Below are positions 44,029-52,860 of a stretch of 64,000 nucleotides of DNA, piece by piece. Under the pieces are notes generated by a model. That model did no database searches, was not told the DNA's origin, and saw only the letters and a program-made list of their open reading frames with translations. The stretch is taken from NCBI GenBank assembly GCA_927797885.1, contig OV696605.1:434001-498000 (forward strand), read 5' to 3'. The translations under genes were made by a program, and so were the position numbers. The DNA comes from Gloeomargaritales cyanobacterium VI4D9. GTDB taxonomy: Bacteria > Cyanobacteriota > Cyanobacteriia > Gloeomargaritales > Gloeomargaritaceae. Numbering within the stretch: the stretch's first letter is position 1; every line of letters begins with the position of its first letter.

Positions 44029-44118
44029 TCCAGCCATCCTACTTGCCTGATTAACGCACCAAAAATGCTATGAAACCCAGGACGGAACCCCTATGCCATT
44101 TTCATTTAAGATGGCTAT
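44029..44118 (+). repeat. R1 element, copy j (degenerate)
   Basis: CCAGCCATCCTACTTGCCTG at the left, TTTAAGATGGCTATGG at the right; the GC core is mostly deleted (AGGACGGAACCCC). Confidence 0.6.
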
Positions 44119-44128
44119 GGAAAAAATA

Positions 44129-44545
44129 CTAGGGTTTGGTGGGGCTGGTTTGGGGCATTTGTTTGCATCCAATACAAATTAGGGTTTTATAGCCAGTTTC
44201 CCCCACTTCCACCGGGATTTTGTCCTGATTGGCTCCCATCACCCACGATTTTTGTTGCAAAGGGATCACCGGCGTTAGCCCCACCCGATGGTAGATCACC
44301 GCTTGGTGGTGCGGGCGGGTTCGTACCCAGGAGATTTGCGTCAGTTGGGGCATGATGGTATTTTCGGTTAAATTCAGCCCCCGGGCATCGAGTTCCTGGG
44401 GTTGCCCCAGATGTTTGGTGTAAAAATCCACAACCTTGGGCAGGAGGTCAGGGGTACCATAAACCTGGTCAATCCCGTCACCACTGGGATATTCCCCCAT
44501 CAGCGCACTCCCCGGATACAGGGGGATCGGCGATGCCTCAGCCAT
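44129..44545 (-). CDS. conserved protein of unknown function
   Basis: 138 aa, MAEASPIPLYPGSALMGEYP, then IDQVYGTPDLLPKVVDFYTK, SWVRTRPHHQAVIYHRVGLT and a final CIGCKQMPQTSPTKP. No signal peptide or membrane helix. The segment resembles substrate-binding small alpha/beta proteins, but no family was recognised. Composition suggests a genuine gene. R1 copy j lies directly after its stop. Confidence 0.65.
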   Translation of the reverse strand: MAEASPIPLYPGSALMGEYPSGDGIDQVYGTPDLLPKVVDFYTKHLGQPQELDARGLNLTENTIMPQLTQISWVRTRPHHQAVIYHRVGLTPVIPLQQKSWVMGANQDKIPVEVGETGYKTLICIGCKQMPQTSPTKP

Positions 44546-44772
44546 AAATACCGTCCAAAATCACTGTCCCTATCCTATCAGGGGGAGGATGGCGGACAAA
44601 ATATGAATAAGCATGAACAAATGTAAATAAATATAAATAAATGTTTCTTGATTACCGCCTGACAGAATTGACAGCAACGGTTATGATAAACATGGTTCCG
44701 CCCTAGGTGTGACTGGGATTTGGTCTTAGCCGATTCCCTCATGGCAGTGGGCATTTTTATCAGGTTCAGGTT
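44546..44772 (+). promoter_or_regulatory. long AT-rich leader of the RRM gene
   Basis: About 230 bases without a gene. A run rich in AAATAAATATAAATAAATG is followed by structured sequence up to the RRM start. RRM genes of cyanobacteria are often cold-regulated through long leaders, but no defined motif was identified here. Confidence 0.35.
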
Positions 44773-45039
44773 ATGACCATCTATGTGGGCAATTTGTCCT
44801 TCAAAGCGACCGAGCAGGACTTGAAGGAAGTTTTTTCGGAATACGGGTCGGTGAAACGGATCACCCTGCCGATGGATCGGGAAACGGGACGAATGCGGGG
44901 CTTTGCCTTTGTGGAAATGGCGGAGGATGAGGCGGAGGACAAGGCGATTACCGCTCTGGATGGGGCGGAATGGATGGGGCGGCAGTTGCGGGTGAACAAG
45001 GCTCGCCCTCGGGATGACAACCGCCGGGGTGGATTTTAG
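44773..45039 (+). CDS. RRM-type RNA-binding protein
   Basis: 88 aa, single RRM. RNP2 is IYVGNLSF (residues about 3-10), RNP1 is MRGFAFVEM (about 42-50). The tail is short and basic (RPRDDNRRGGF), like the cyanobacterial Rbp group, which binds poly-U/G and thylakoid-targeted mRNAs. Typically cold-inducible. Followed 26 bp later by a response-regulator gene. Confidence 0.93.
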   Translation: MTIYVGNLSFKATEQDLKEVFSEYGSVKRITLPMDRETGRMRGFAFVEMAEDEAEDKAITALDGAEWMGRQLRVNKARPRDDNRRGGF

Positions 45040-45065
45040 GTTCAAACGTACCTAGGGAGGGAGAG

Positions 45066-45590
45066 ATGGAATTAGAAGAATCACTCTCCCGGGGGACGAT
45101 ATTGGTGGTGGATGACACCCTGGAGAATCTGGATGTCCTGGACGACCTGCTCACGGGGCATGGTTACGAAGTGCGGCGGGCAATTGATGGGGCAATGGCT
45201 CTGCGGGCGGTGGCGGCGGAACCCCCGGATTTGATCCTCCTGGATATTATGATGCCGGGGATGGATGGCTATGAGGTGTGCGCCAAATTGAAATCTGATT
45301 CCAGCACCTGGGGGATTCCGGTGTTATTTATCAGTGCCTTGGATGATGCCCAGGACAAGGTACGGGCTTTTGAAACCGGCGGGGTGGATTATATTCCCAA
45401 GCCGTTTCAGGCGGCGGAAGTGGTGGCACGGGTGGAAGCCCATTTGCAAAATGCCCTCCTGCAACGAATCCTCGAAGACCGGGGGCGGGCGTTGGAAGAG
45501 CGGGAACGGGAGGTGCGGCAGTTGCGCCAGCGGGTCAAACGCCTGGAAGAAGTGCTGGGTTACTACGGGGTCGATCCCACTTCGGTTTAA
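45066..45590 (+). CDS. response regulator with coiled-coil tail
   Basis: 174 aa. A CheY-like receiver (about 1-125) has the phosphorylation Asp in LILLDIMMPGMDGYEV, Thr/Ser in LFISALDD and Lys in YIPKPFQ. It continues into a heptad-rich tail (RGRALEEREREVRQLRQRVK) instead of a DNA-binding domain. The hybrid kinase starts 3 bp after its stop, so this is the likely partner. A GGAGGGAGAG ribosome-binding site precedes the start. Confidence 0.93.
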   Translation: MELEESLSRGTILVVDDTLENLDVLDDLLTGHGYEVRRAIDGAMALRAVAAEPPDLILLDIMMPGMDGYEVCAKLKSDSSTWGIPVLFISALDDAQDKVRAFETGGVDYIPKPFQAAEVVARVEAHLQNALLQRILEDRGRALEEREREVRQLRQRVKRLEEVLGYYGVDPTSV

Positions 45591-45593
45591 GTT

Positions 45594-48500
45594 ATGGCTT
45601 GGCGACTGCGATGGGTGGTGACGGTGCCGTTTGTGGTGGTGACCACCCTGGCGACGGGGCTGGTTGGTTACCTATCCTTTCGCAATGGTCAGCAGTCGGT
45701 GCAGGTGGTGGCGCAGGGTTTGCAAACCGAGATTGCCGAGCGGGTACGCAGGGAACTGGATGATTTTTTGGACTTTGCCCCCAAGCTGGTGGCGTTCAAT
45801 GCGGATTTAGTACGACAAAATCTCATCCAAACCCAACCCCCCAAGGGGGAACTCTATCTGTGGCGACAGATGACCCTGCAACCCCAACTGCGGGTTATTT
45901 ATTTTGGCTCTGCCACCGATGGTCGGTTTATCGGCGTGCGTCGGCGTTTAGAGGACAATAGCCTGCGGTTGTACTTCAATACCGGGCTGGAGTTTACCCT
46001 CAATAACCAAGGGCAACGGGGGGTGCAACAGAATGTTCCTCCTCCTGCCCAACGTTTTGATAGCCGCACCCGTCCCTGGTATCGCAAAGCTCTGACCCAG
46101 GACAGTCCGGTTTGGTCGGATGTGTACGTCTCCTTTAGCACGGGGCGCTTGGCGATCACGGCGGCGCAGGTGGTGAAAACGCCCCAAGGGAAGGTATTGG
46201 GGGCAACTGGTGCCGATGTGGAACTCACCCGTTTGAGTGAATTTCTCAGCAGTCTGCGTATCGGTCGGAGCGGGGAGGCATTTATTATCGATCCGGCGGG
46301 CTTGGTGGTGGCGGATTCCACCGGCGATGAGGTGAGCTTACTACAGAATCGGGAGCGACTGAAAGCGAGTGAAAGTCCCCATCCCCTGATTCGGCAAGCC
46401 GCCCGTTGGTTAGCCGGGCAACCCCAGGGCAAACAACCCACGCCGGAGCCGGTGCGGGTGGTGTGGGAGGGGCAAGCCCATTTTCTCCATGCGGTGCCCT
46501 ACCGTGACCCCAAGGGATTGGATTGGTTGCTGGTGCTGGTGGTGCCAGAGCGGGATTTCCTGGAGCAAATTTACGCAGGTAACACCCTGACTGCCTTTTG
46601 GTGCGGGGTAACGCTGGTGATTGCCCTGGGCGTGGGGTTCATCCTTAGCCGTCAATTTAGCCAACCGGTGCAGGCATTGGTGCAGGCTACCCAAGCCATT
46701 GCCAGCGGGGAACGGGGACGGCAGGTAGCGGTGGGGGGGATTTGGGAGTTGGCGCAACTCGCCCAGAGTTTTAACCAAATGTCGCAACAACTGGCGGATT
46801 CCTTCACCCAATTGGAAACCCTGAACCGGGAACTGGAAGACCGGGTGGAACAGCGCACCCAACAGGTGCAGGCGAGTGAACGGCAGTTTCGCACCCTCAC
46901 CAGCAACATTCCGGGGATGGTGTTTCGTTCCCAACGCATGGATGGCTATGATTTCATCTATCTTTCAAACCCGATTGAAAAGATCACCGGTTATCCCGCC
47001 CAGGAATTTCTCCAGGGAGAGCGGCAGTATTGGGATTTAATTTTGCCCGAAGATCGAGACATGGTGTTAACTGCCATTTTGAACAGTCGGGTGAAAAATC
47101 ACACCTACGAAATTGAATATCGGATTCAGCGAGCCGATGGGCAAATCAGTTGGGTAAAAGAACGGGGACAGGGGGCGCAGGATGACACCGGCGAAATCCG
47201 TTATCGGGATGGGGTCATTTTTGACATTACCCAACGCAAAGACTTTGAACAACAACTCGAAGAAGCCCGCCAAAAAGCAGAAAGTGCCAACCGTGCCAAA
47301 AGTACTTTTCTCGCCAATATGAGCCATGAATTACGCACCCCCTTAAATGCCATCATTGGGTTTAGCCAAATCCTCAACCGTGACCCCCAACTCACAGAAA
47401 AACAACGGGAAACCGTCGGCACCATCAACCGCAGTGGGGAGCATTTATTAAATCTCATCAATGACGTTTTAGATATGGCGAAAATCGAGGCGGGTAAACT
47501 CGTCCTCCAACCCTCCAGTTTCGATTTGCATCAGATGCTCAAAACCATTCAGGATATGTTGAATGTGCGGGCGCAGGCGAAAAATTTGCGCTTGGTTTTT
47601 GAACTCAGTCCCGACCTGCCCCAAGCCATCCAAACCGATGAAAACAAACTGCGGCAAGTGTTAATCAATCTGATTGGTAATGCCATCAAATTCACCAAGG
47701 AAGGTGGGGTTTCTGTGGTGGTGAAAACTTTAGGACGCACGGAGAAAAACTGTACCCTCCAATTTGCCGTAACCGATACCGGCGTGGGCATGACCCCTGA
47801 GGAATTGGGGCAATTATTTCAAGCCTTTGTGCAAACCGATACCAGCAAAAAAGTCAGCGAAGGCACGGGTTTAGGATTAGCCATTTCCCGTCAGTTTGTC
47901 CAGCTGATGGGTGGGGATATTACCGTCACCAGTGAAAAGGGCGTAGGTACTACTTTTAGTTTCACCATTCAAGCCGAATTAAGCACTGTGGAATCGGTCG
48001 CAGAATCAACCCCAAAAATGGTTAAATCTGTCGCACCAGGGCAACCCGAATATCGCCTACTCATCGTGGATGATAAGTTAGAAAATCGGCAAGTCTTAAA
48101 AGCCTTATTAGAGTCGGTGGGGTTAAGTTCCCGGGAAGCCACCAACGGTCAAGAAGCGATTGAAATCTGGCAAACCTGGCAACCCCATCTGATCTGGATG
48201 GATTTACAGATGCCGGTGATGAACGGTATGGAAGCCACCAAGTATATTCGATCCCACGCTTCCGAAATTCCTAAACCTATTATTATTGCCCTTTCTGCCA
48301 GTGTATTTGAGGAAGAAAAACGCCATGCTTTAGCGTCGGGATTTGATGATTTTGTGATGAAACCCTACCGAGAAGCTACTATTTTTGCCAAACTAGAGCA
48401 ATTTCTGGGATTAAAATTTATCTACGAAACCGACAGTTCTCAAATGGCAACCGCATCGCCAACTTCCCCAGCCTTAACCCAGGCAGATTTGCAGGTGTTA

Positions 48501-48680
48501 CCCAGGGATTGGTTATGGGAATTTCATCGTGCCGCCATCAGTCTCAATAACCGCAAAATGAATCAACTGATCAGCCAAATTAGTGAAAACCATCGGGAAT
48601 TAGCTACCACCCTACAACGCATGGTCAAACAGGTGCAAATTGAGCCACTCATTGCCCTGATAGAACCCTTGATTGCTTAG
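45594..48680 (+). CDS. hybrid sensor histidine kinase (dCACHE-HAMP-PAS-HK-REC)
   Basis: 1028 aa, membrane-bound. Domain order: N-terminal helix, extracytoplasmic dCACHE-type sensor (about 35-310), second helix (LTAFWCGVTLVIALGVGFIL), HAMP, PAS/PAC (about 430-560, FRTLTSNIPGMVFRS), HisKA with phospho-His in ANMSHELRTPLNAII (about residue 578), HATPase (DTGVGMTPEE, GTGLGLAISRQ) and a receiver with Asp in LIWMDLQMPVMNGMEA (about 868). The last 80 residues are helical and lack the phosphotransfer His motif. Paired with the receiver protein just upstream. Confidence 0.93.
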   Translation: MAWRLRWVVTVPFVVVTTLATGLVGYLSFRNGQQSVQVVAQGLQTEIAERVRRELDDFLDFAPKLVAFNADLVRQNLIQTQPPKGELYLWRQMTLQPQLRVIYFGSATDGRFIGVRRRLEDNSLRLYFNTGLEFTLNNQGQRGVQQNVPPPAQRFDSRTRPWYRKALTQDSPVWSDVYVSFSTGRLAITAAQVVKTPQGKVLGATGADVELTRLSEFLSSLRIGRSGEAFIIDPAGLVVADSTGDEVSLLQNRERLKASESPHPLIRQAARWLAGQPQGKQPTPEPVRVVWEGQAHFLHAVPYRDPKGLDWLLVLVVPERDFLEQIYAGNTLTAFWCGVTLVIALGVGFILSRQFSQPVQALVQATQAIASGERGRQVAVGGIWELAQLAQSFNQMSQQLADSFTQLETLNRELEDRVEQRTQQVQASERQFRTLTSNIPGMVFRSQRMDGYDFIYLSNPIEKITGYPAQEFLQGERQYWDLILPEDRDMVLTAILNSRVKNHTYEIEYRIQRADGQISWVKERGQGAQDDTGEIRYRDGVIFDITQRKDFEQQLEEARQKAESANRAKSTFLANMSHELRTPLNAIIGFSQILNRDPQLTEKQRETVGTINRSGEHLLNLINDVLDMAKIEAGKLVLQPSSFDLHQMLKTIQDMLNVRAQAKNLRLVFELSPDLPQAIQTDENKLRQVLINLIGNAIKFTKEGGVSVVVKTLGRTEKNCTLQFAVTDTGVGMTPEELGQLFQAFVQTDTSKKVSEGTGLGLAISRQFVQLMGGDITVTSEKGVGTTFSFTIQAELSTVESVAESTPKMVKSVAPGQPEYRLLIVDDKLENRQVLKALLESVGLSSREATNGQEAIEIWQTWQPHLIWMDLQMPVMNGMEATKYIRSHASEIPKPIIIALSASVFEEEKRHALASGFDDFVMKPYREATIFAKLEQFLGLKFIYETDSSQMATASPTSPALTQADLQVLPRDWLWEFHRAAISLNNRKMNQLISQISENHRELATTLQRMVKQVQIEPLIALIEPLIA

Positions 48681-48701
48681 TTTCGGGTTAACGTGATTGC
48701 C

Positions 48702-48762
48702 ATAGCCATCTTAGATATCTGTAGAACCAAGTACGGGGCGGTGCCCTGCGACCCTTTATATT
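48702..48762 (+). repeat. R1 element, copy k1 (3' truncated)
   Basis: CATAGCCATCTTAGATATC, AGAACCAAGTACGGGGCGG, TGCCCTGCGACCCTTTA. The right terminus is missing. Confidence 0.6.
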
Positions 48763-48822
48763 CTGAGAACCTTTATTTGTTTGAACCAACTAAAAATCCC
48801 ATCGTGGAAATACCCCTATGAC

Positions 48823-48885
48823 CCAGAACCAAGTACGGGGCGGTGCCCTGCGACCCTCTGTTCCATTCTCATTTAGGATTGCTAT
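48823..48885 (+). repeat. R1 element, copy k2 (5' truncated)
   Basis: CAGAACCAAGTACGGGGCGG then CCCTGCGACCCTCTG and the full right end TTTAGGATTGCTATA. The core is the same as k1, 110 bp away: a direct duplication. Confidence 0.65.
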
Positions 48886-49031
48886 AGTAAAGTGAAGCTC
48901 TCAAATAACGTCACAAATGTCACAAATGCGACAAACCCGTCAGGGAACGGGTTCCGGCTGTGGCATTATTCAGAACGGGAAAACCGATAATGTCGCAACC
49001 CCGTTTGATAATATCCCAAAAACGTCACCGC
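48886..49031. other. intergenic sequence with short GTCACAAATG repeats
   Basis: Contains ACGTCACAAATGTCACAAAT and the palindrome GGAACGGGTTCC. No gene. These may be regulatory or remains of another repeat family. Confidence 0.3.
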
Positions 49032-49127
49032 TATAACAATCCCACTTGAATGTCGCAGGGCATCATCACCCCGTTCTTGGTTCTAAGGAACCTTGTTATT
49101 CCCATGAATCTTCTGGGATTGCCATAT
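49032..49127 (-). repeat. R1-like element, copy l (divergent)
   Basis: TATAACAATCCCACTTGAAT at the left, TTCTGGGATTGCCATA at the right, core inverted (minus strand GGGGTGATGATGCCC). Divergent from the rest. Confidence 0.6.
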
Positions 49128-49248
49128 ATTACAAATGCGCCGGTGGCAGGTGACCGTAGCCCTAGGGAAGTATGTCAAGTACCAGTCCTCATGGAGAACG
49201 CCGCGCTACGCTAGGGGAAGAACGATGGAAATCTGGAGGTAATGAGCA

Positions 49249-49722
49249 ATGGAACTTCAAGTTAACGTGAAATCCAAATCCCTATACGATACGGACTATC
49301 AACTGTGGATTGATGGCACCGTTGCTCAGTTAAAATCAGGGGACTTCAGCAACCTTGATGTGGAGAATTTAATCGAGGAGGTTGAAAGCTTGGGCAGGAG
49401 TGACAAGCGGGCTATTTTGAGCTCTTTGATACGATTATGTGAGCATTTTCTGAAGTTACAGTATTGGGAAGCTGAACGCCAAAATTGTTTTCGAGGCTGG
49501 AAACTTGAGATTGCCAACTTCCGCCTACAAATTTCCTTAATTCTCAAAGATAGTCCTAGCTTAAAAAACCATCTTTGTAAGAACTTTGAATTTGCCTATA
49601 AGAATGCTAGAAAACTGTTTCTTGATGCGAGTGGATTAGATGCCAAAGTAATTCCCGAAGAACCTGAGTTTACCCTAGAGCAAGCCCTGGAGGAAGATTG
49701 GCTTCCTTGGCAACCGGAATAG
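49249..49722 (+). CDS. DUF29 family protein
   Basis: 157 aa, fully DUF29-like: SLYDTDYQLWIDGTVAQLKS, LDVENLIEEVESLGRSDKRA, LIRLCEHFLKLQYW and a C-terminal ALEEDWLPWQP. DUF29 proteins are abundant and often strain-specific in cyanobacteria; no activity is established. It has a strong GGAGG about 10 bp before the ATG. It sits in a variable island beside a methyltransferase relic. Confidence 0.92.
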   Translation: MELQVNVKSKSLYDTDYQLWIDGTVAQLKSGDFSNLDVENLIEEVESLGRSDKRAILSSLIRLCEHFLKLQYWEAERQNCFRGWKLEIANFRLQISLILKDSPSLKNHLCKNFEFAYKNARKLFLDASGLDAKVIPEEPEFTLEQALEEDWLPWQPE

Positions 49723-49875
49723 GTCAACCATTCAACGATGTTCAGTTGCATCACCCCCGCCTGCGTGGAATGGTCAGATTTTCTCTTTCGGTCTGCAGAA
49801 TAGGGATTCCAGGTGGTTTCGAGCGGTTTGGAGCGAACTCCCCAGGGGGCTGGCACCAGCGCAACTAGGTTCAGA

Positions 49876-50232
49876 TCAATCCATGTCAAATTCTGCAACT
49901 AACAAACGGTAAGAATGAATCCCATCCTGCCAAGTATCCCGAAAAGCCTTCACCTGCTCCAGTTCACGGGTGATGTGTTCTACCTTGCCATCTTTGATAT
50001 CCCGGCTGGTGGTTGACCATTGAAAATTGGAATTGAACTTAATCCCATAGGGCGGATCGATGTAGATCATCTGCACCTTCCCCCGCAGTCCTGCCCGTTC
50101 TGCCAAACTCGCCATCACCTGAAGCGGGTCCCCCAGGATCATCCGGTTTGTCCAGTTAGCATCGTGCTGGTAAAACTCCGTCGCCCTGGCATCCTTGGGT
50201 AAACCATTGAAATCTGCAAACAGGTCTAACTC
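49876..50232 (-). pseudogene. adenine DNA methyltransferase fragment, cut by R1
   Basis: The fragment reads [40 protein letters not shown], then [20 protein letters not shown] with the catalytic (D/N)PPY motif of type III/beta-class methyltransferases, and stops after [15 protein letters not shown]. Neither the N-terminus nor the long C-terminal part is present. R1 copy m truncates the 5' side; an apparent 147-aa frame starting at 50319 is a fusion with R1 sequence and not a true gene. Relic of a restriction-modification system. Confidence 0.85.
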
Positions 50233-50333
50233 TATAGCAATCCTAAATAAGAATGGAACAGGGGTCGCAGGGGCACCGCCCCCGTCCCTGGTTCTGGGAA
50301 ATTTGTGTTCGTTAATCAAATAGGATTGCTATA
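50233..50333 (-). repeat. R1 element, copy m (inverted, full length)
   Basis: TATAGCAATCCTAAATAAG to AATAGGATTGCTATA, 101 bp, nearly identical (inverted) to the copy at 52260. It joins the methyltransferase relic to an R3 body at TATTTATTGATT, the same R3 position as in copy e but in the opposite R1 orientation. Confidence 0.88.
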
Positions 50334-50443
50334 TTTATTGATTTTTGTACTTACACAGCAGGGCTGAAAGCCCCATTGTTTCGTCAGGAATTATCAATAA
50401 ACTAGGGGTCATTCGCAATAACCGTGAATTCATAGAGGTGCCC
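50332..50443 (-). repeat. R3 element, copy iv (left end missing)
   Basis: TATTTATTGATTTTTGTACT at the left; GAATTCATAGAGGTGCCC at the right. The terminal GGCACCTC on the left is absent where R1 begins. Confidence 0.78.
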
Positions 50444-50489
50444 AAGAGCCAAAGATGGGGGCTACTGCGGCCTATTTTTAGAAGTGCCC
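50444..50489 (+). repeat. R6 fragment, copy c
   Basis: AGATGGGGGCTACTGCGGCC then TATTTTTAGAAGTGCC, the right-hand part of R6, lying just upstream of fumC. Confidence 0.5.
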
Positions 50490-50562
50490 ATGACTGGAAT
50501 GGAAAATTTTCCAGGCTGTTGTTCTGGGCTATCGTATAGTTGCTGGTTTTGGAGCATAAGGA

Positions 50563-51966
50563 ATGACAAAAGCTGTTCGCAAAGAAACGGATAGTCTTGG
50601 TGAAATTGAGGTTCCAGCCGATAAACTGTGGGGCGCTCAGACCCAGCGTTCCCTTGAATATTTCAGTATCGGCAGGGATTTGATGCCTCAAGAGATGATC
50701 AGTGCCTACGCTATGGTTAAAAAAGCGGCGGCAATCGCAAACCATAAGAGTGGTCGCCTTGCGGATCAACCTTTTCATCTGATTGTCCAAGCCTGTGATG
50801 AAATCCTCGCTGGTCAGCACCAGGATATGTTTCCGCTCCATGTGTGGATGTCGGGCAGTGGCACGCAGTTCAATATGAATGTGAATGAGGTGATCGCCAA
50901 CCGTTGTTGCCAGCTCGCCGGTACGCCCCTGGGGAGCAAAACGCCGGTTCACCCCAACGACCATGTGAATATGGGGCAGTCCACCAATGATTCATTTCCC
51001 ACGGCGATGTACATTGCGGCGGCGGTCGGGGTCAAGCAACGGCTGATTCCGGCGGTACAAGCTCTGCACGATGCCATCACCGCTCAAGCCGAAGCGTGGC
51101 AGGATATTATTAAAATCGGGCGTACCCATCTGCAGGATGCCACGCCGCTGACCCTGGGGCAGGAATGGTCCGGGTATGCGGGGCTGTTGGCGGATGACCT
51201 GGAACGCATTGAGTCAGCCTTGAGCGGGGTGTATCGCCTCGCCCTGGGGGGGACGGCGGTGGGGACGGGGATCAATGCGGCACCGGGTTTTGCTGAGTGC
51301 GCCGCCGCTGAGATTGCCAAGCTCACCGGGTTGCCCTTTGTCAGTGCCCCCAATAAGTTTACGGTTCAGGGTTCCCACGATGCCCTGGTGCAGCTTTCGG
51401 GGACGTTACGCACCCTGGCGGTGTCCTTGTACAAAATTGCCAACGACATACGTTTGTTGTCCTGTGGTCCCCGGGCGGGGTTCGCCGAGCTGATCATTCC
51501 TGCCAACGAGCCTGGTTCTTCCATCATGCCGGGCAAGGTCAATCCGACCCAGGCGGAAGCTCTGACCATGATCGCCGTACAGGTAATGGCTAACGATGTG
51601 GCGGTGAGCTTTGGGGGTGCGGGTGGGCATCTGGAGATGAATGTTTACAAACCGTTGATGATTTTCAATATCATGCATTCGATTACAATCTTGTCGGATG
51701 GTTGCACCAACTTCCGTAGGTTTCTCATGGAAGGCACCCAGCCCAATTGCCAGAAAATTGCGGAATATGTGCAACGTTCCCTCATGCTGGTAACAGCGTT
51801 GGTGCCGGTGATTGGCTATGACAAAGCCTCCCAAATTGCTCACTATGCTATGGAGCATGACCTGACCTTGAAGGAAGCCGCCTTACAGCTTGGCTTTGTC
51901 ACCGAGGAAGTCTTTGACCGGGTGGTGAACCCAGGGAAAATGGTTCAGCCCTATGTGGCCAAGTAA
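50563..51966 (+). CDS. fumC: class II fumarate hydratase
   Basis: 467 aa, iron-independent fumarase (fumarate to malate). The superfamily signature [19 protein letters not shown] (about residues 315-333) is intact; the substrate loops [20 protein letters not shown] and [20 protein letters not shown] match FumC rather than aspartase or argininosuccinate lyase. Length is typical. AGCATAAGGA before the ATG is the ribosome-binding site; the promoter must lie close to repeat relics upstream. Confidence 0.95.
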   Translation: MTKAVRKETDSLGEIEVPADKLWGAQTQRSLEYFSIGRDLMPQEMISAYAMVKKAAAIANHKSGRLADQPFHLIVQACDEILAGQHQDMFPLHVWMSGSGTQFNMNVNEVIANRCCQLAGTPLGSKTPVHPNDHVNMGQSTNDSFPTAMYIAAAVGVKQRLIPAVQALHDAITAQAEAWQDIIKIGRTHLQDATPLTLGQEWSGYAGLLADDLERIESALSGVYRLALGGTAVGTGINAAPGFAECAAAEIAKLTGLPFVSAPNKFTVQGSHDALVQLSGTLRTLAVSLYKIANDIRLLSCGPRAGFAELIIPANEPGSSIMPGKVNPTQAEALTMIAVQVMANDVAVSFGGAGGHLEMNVYKPLMIFNIMHSITILSDGCTNFRRFLMEGTQPNCQKIAEYVQRSLMLVTALVPVIGYDKASQIAHYAMEHDLTLKEAALQLGFVTEEVFDRVVNPGKMVQPYVAK

Positions 51967-52024
51967 GATTTAAAGATACCGTATTTCTATGAAATAGGCT
52001 GTAATTGAATGTCTCAGATCAAAC

Positions 52025-52142
52025 ATACAGTCTTTTGAGTGGTTATGGGATACAGTTGAACCCCACTTGCTGTAGGTCAATTGTGGTAAGCCTTTAGGAT
52101 AATCGAGTCTTTTTGTATCCTTTAATTGACAAATAGACTGTA
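52025..52142 (+). repeat. R2 element, copy F (best preserved)
   Basis: ATACAGTCTTTTGAGTGG and GGGATACAGTTGAACCCCA at the left; TTTTTGTATCCTTTAATTGA and AAATAGACTGTA at the right. 118 bp. It abuts R4 copy c. Confidence 0.85.
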
Positions 52143-52255
52143 GTCGTTTCGCAAGAAAATGCAACACTTTGAGGCACTAGTAATCACTGTATCTCCTTCT
52201 AGGACAGGGTTTGTAGGTAAAGGCAAATGTCGCAAACTTGTTTGAAATGACTATA
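52141..52255 (+). repeat. R4 element, copy c
   Basis: TAGTCGTTTCGCAAGAAAAT at the left, TTTGAAATGACTATA at the right, GGTAAAGGCAAATGTCGCAA inside. 115 bp. Confidence 0.85.
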
Positions 52256-52259
52256 CATC

Positions 52260-52360
52260 TATAGCAATCCTATTTGATTAACGAACACAAATTTCCCAGA
52301 ACCAGGGACGGGGGCGGTGCCCCTGCGACCCCTGTTCCATTCTTATTTAGGATTGCTATA
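52260..52360 (+). repeat. R1 element, copy n (consensus-like)
   Basis: 101 bp with perfect 13-bp inverted termini TATAGCAATCCTA / TAGGATTGCTATA and core GGGGGCGGTGCCCC. Used here as the type copy of the family. Confidence 0.92.
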
Positions 52361-52362
52361 TG

Positions 52363-52493
52363 GGCACCTCTATTTATTTACACCCATTGAAGTTTATTTC
52401 GCTGAAATGCCCATATCAATGGCTACGCCACGCAGGCTATCGAAAATCAGAGACGGGGGCTACGCCCCTGCGACCTATTTTTAGAAGCGCCCC
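52363..52493 (+). repeat. R6 element, copy b (best preserved)
   Basis: GGCACCTCTATTTATTTACA at the left, ATTTTTAGAAGCGCCCC at the right, core GGGGGCTACGCCCC and the module GGCTACGCCACGCAGGCTAT. 131 bp. Confidence 0.7.
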
Positions 52494-52860
52494 TATATAG
52501 GTTTCTATGACAACCTACTTATTTTTGGGTGGGAAGGGAATAACGGAGATTCTCTGATGGCAGAACCTGATTTCTGCGAGTATCTGTTGCGTCATCCTTC
52601 AGGATTCCTGTGGCTCAAGATGTCCTATGGAAAAAATGTTAGGGAAGCAGGCAAACCCGCTCCCCTAGAGAAGATTGGTTATGTTCAGAACCTTTATAAG
52701 CTGGTTCCGTTATAAATTGCAATTGAACCTAAGAACCTAATTAGCTGGTTCCTAAATAAATTACATTTCTAATATCGCATCTCCCCAAAGCTGAGCAGGG
52801 ATTCCTTAATTATTTCTTTATATTGCCGTCTGATGGCGAGATGTTAACCGCTGTTACGTT
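52494..52860. other. gene-free gap with a possible 52-codon frame
   Basis: An ATG frame at 52557-52715 gives MAEPDFCEYLLRHPSGFLWL and a basic remainder. Its first 40 bases match, inverted, sequence at 12155-12195 (AACAGGTACTCACAGAAATC), so it is more likely repeat-derived than a gene. Nothing else is recognised. Confidence 0.35.

Noticed and set aside
50233-50319. N-terminal [17 protein letters not shown] of an apparent methyltransferase gene
   Set aside because: These codons are the R1 element itself; the frame is a chance fusion onto a truncated gene.
52557-52715. 52-codon gene candidate
   Set aside because: Its first part is a repeated intergenic sequence also present near 12160, and no homologous pattern was recognised.
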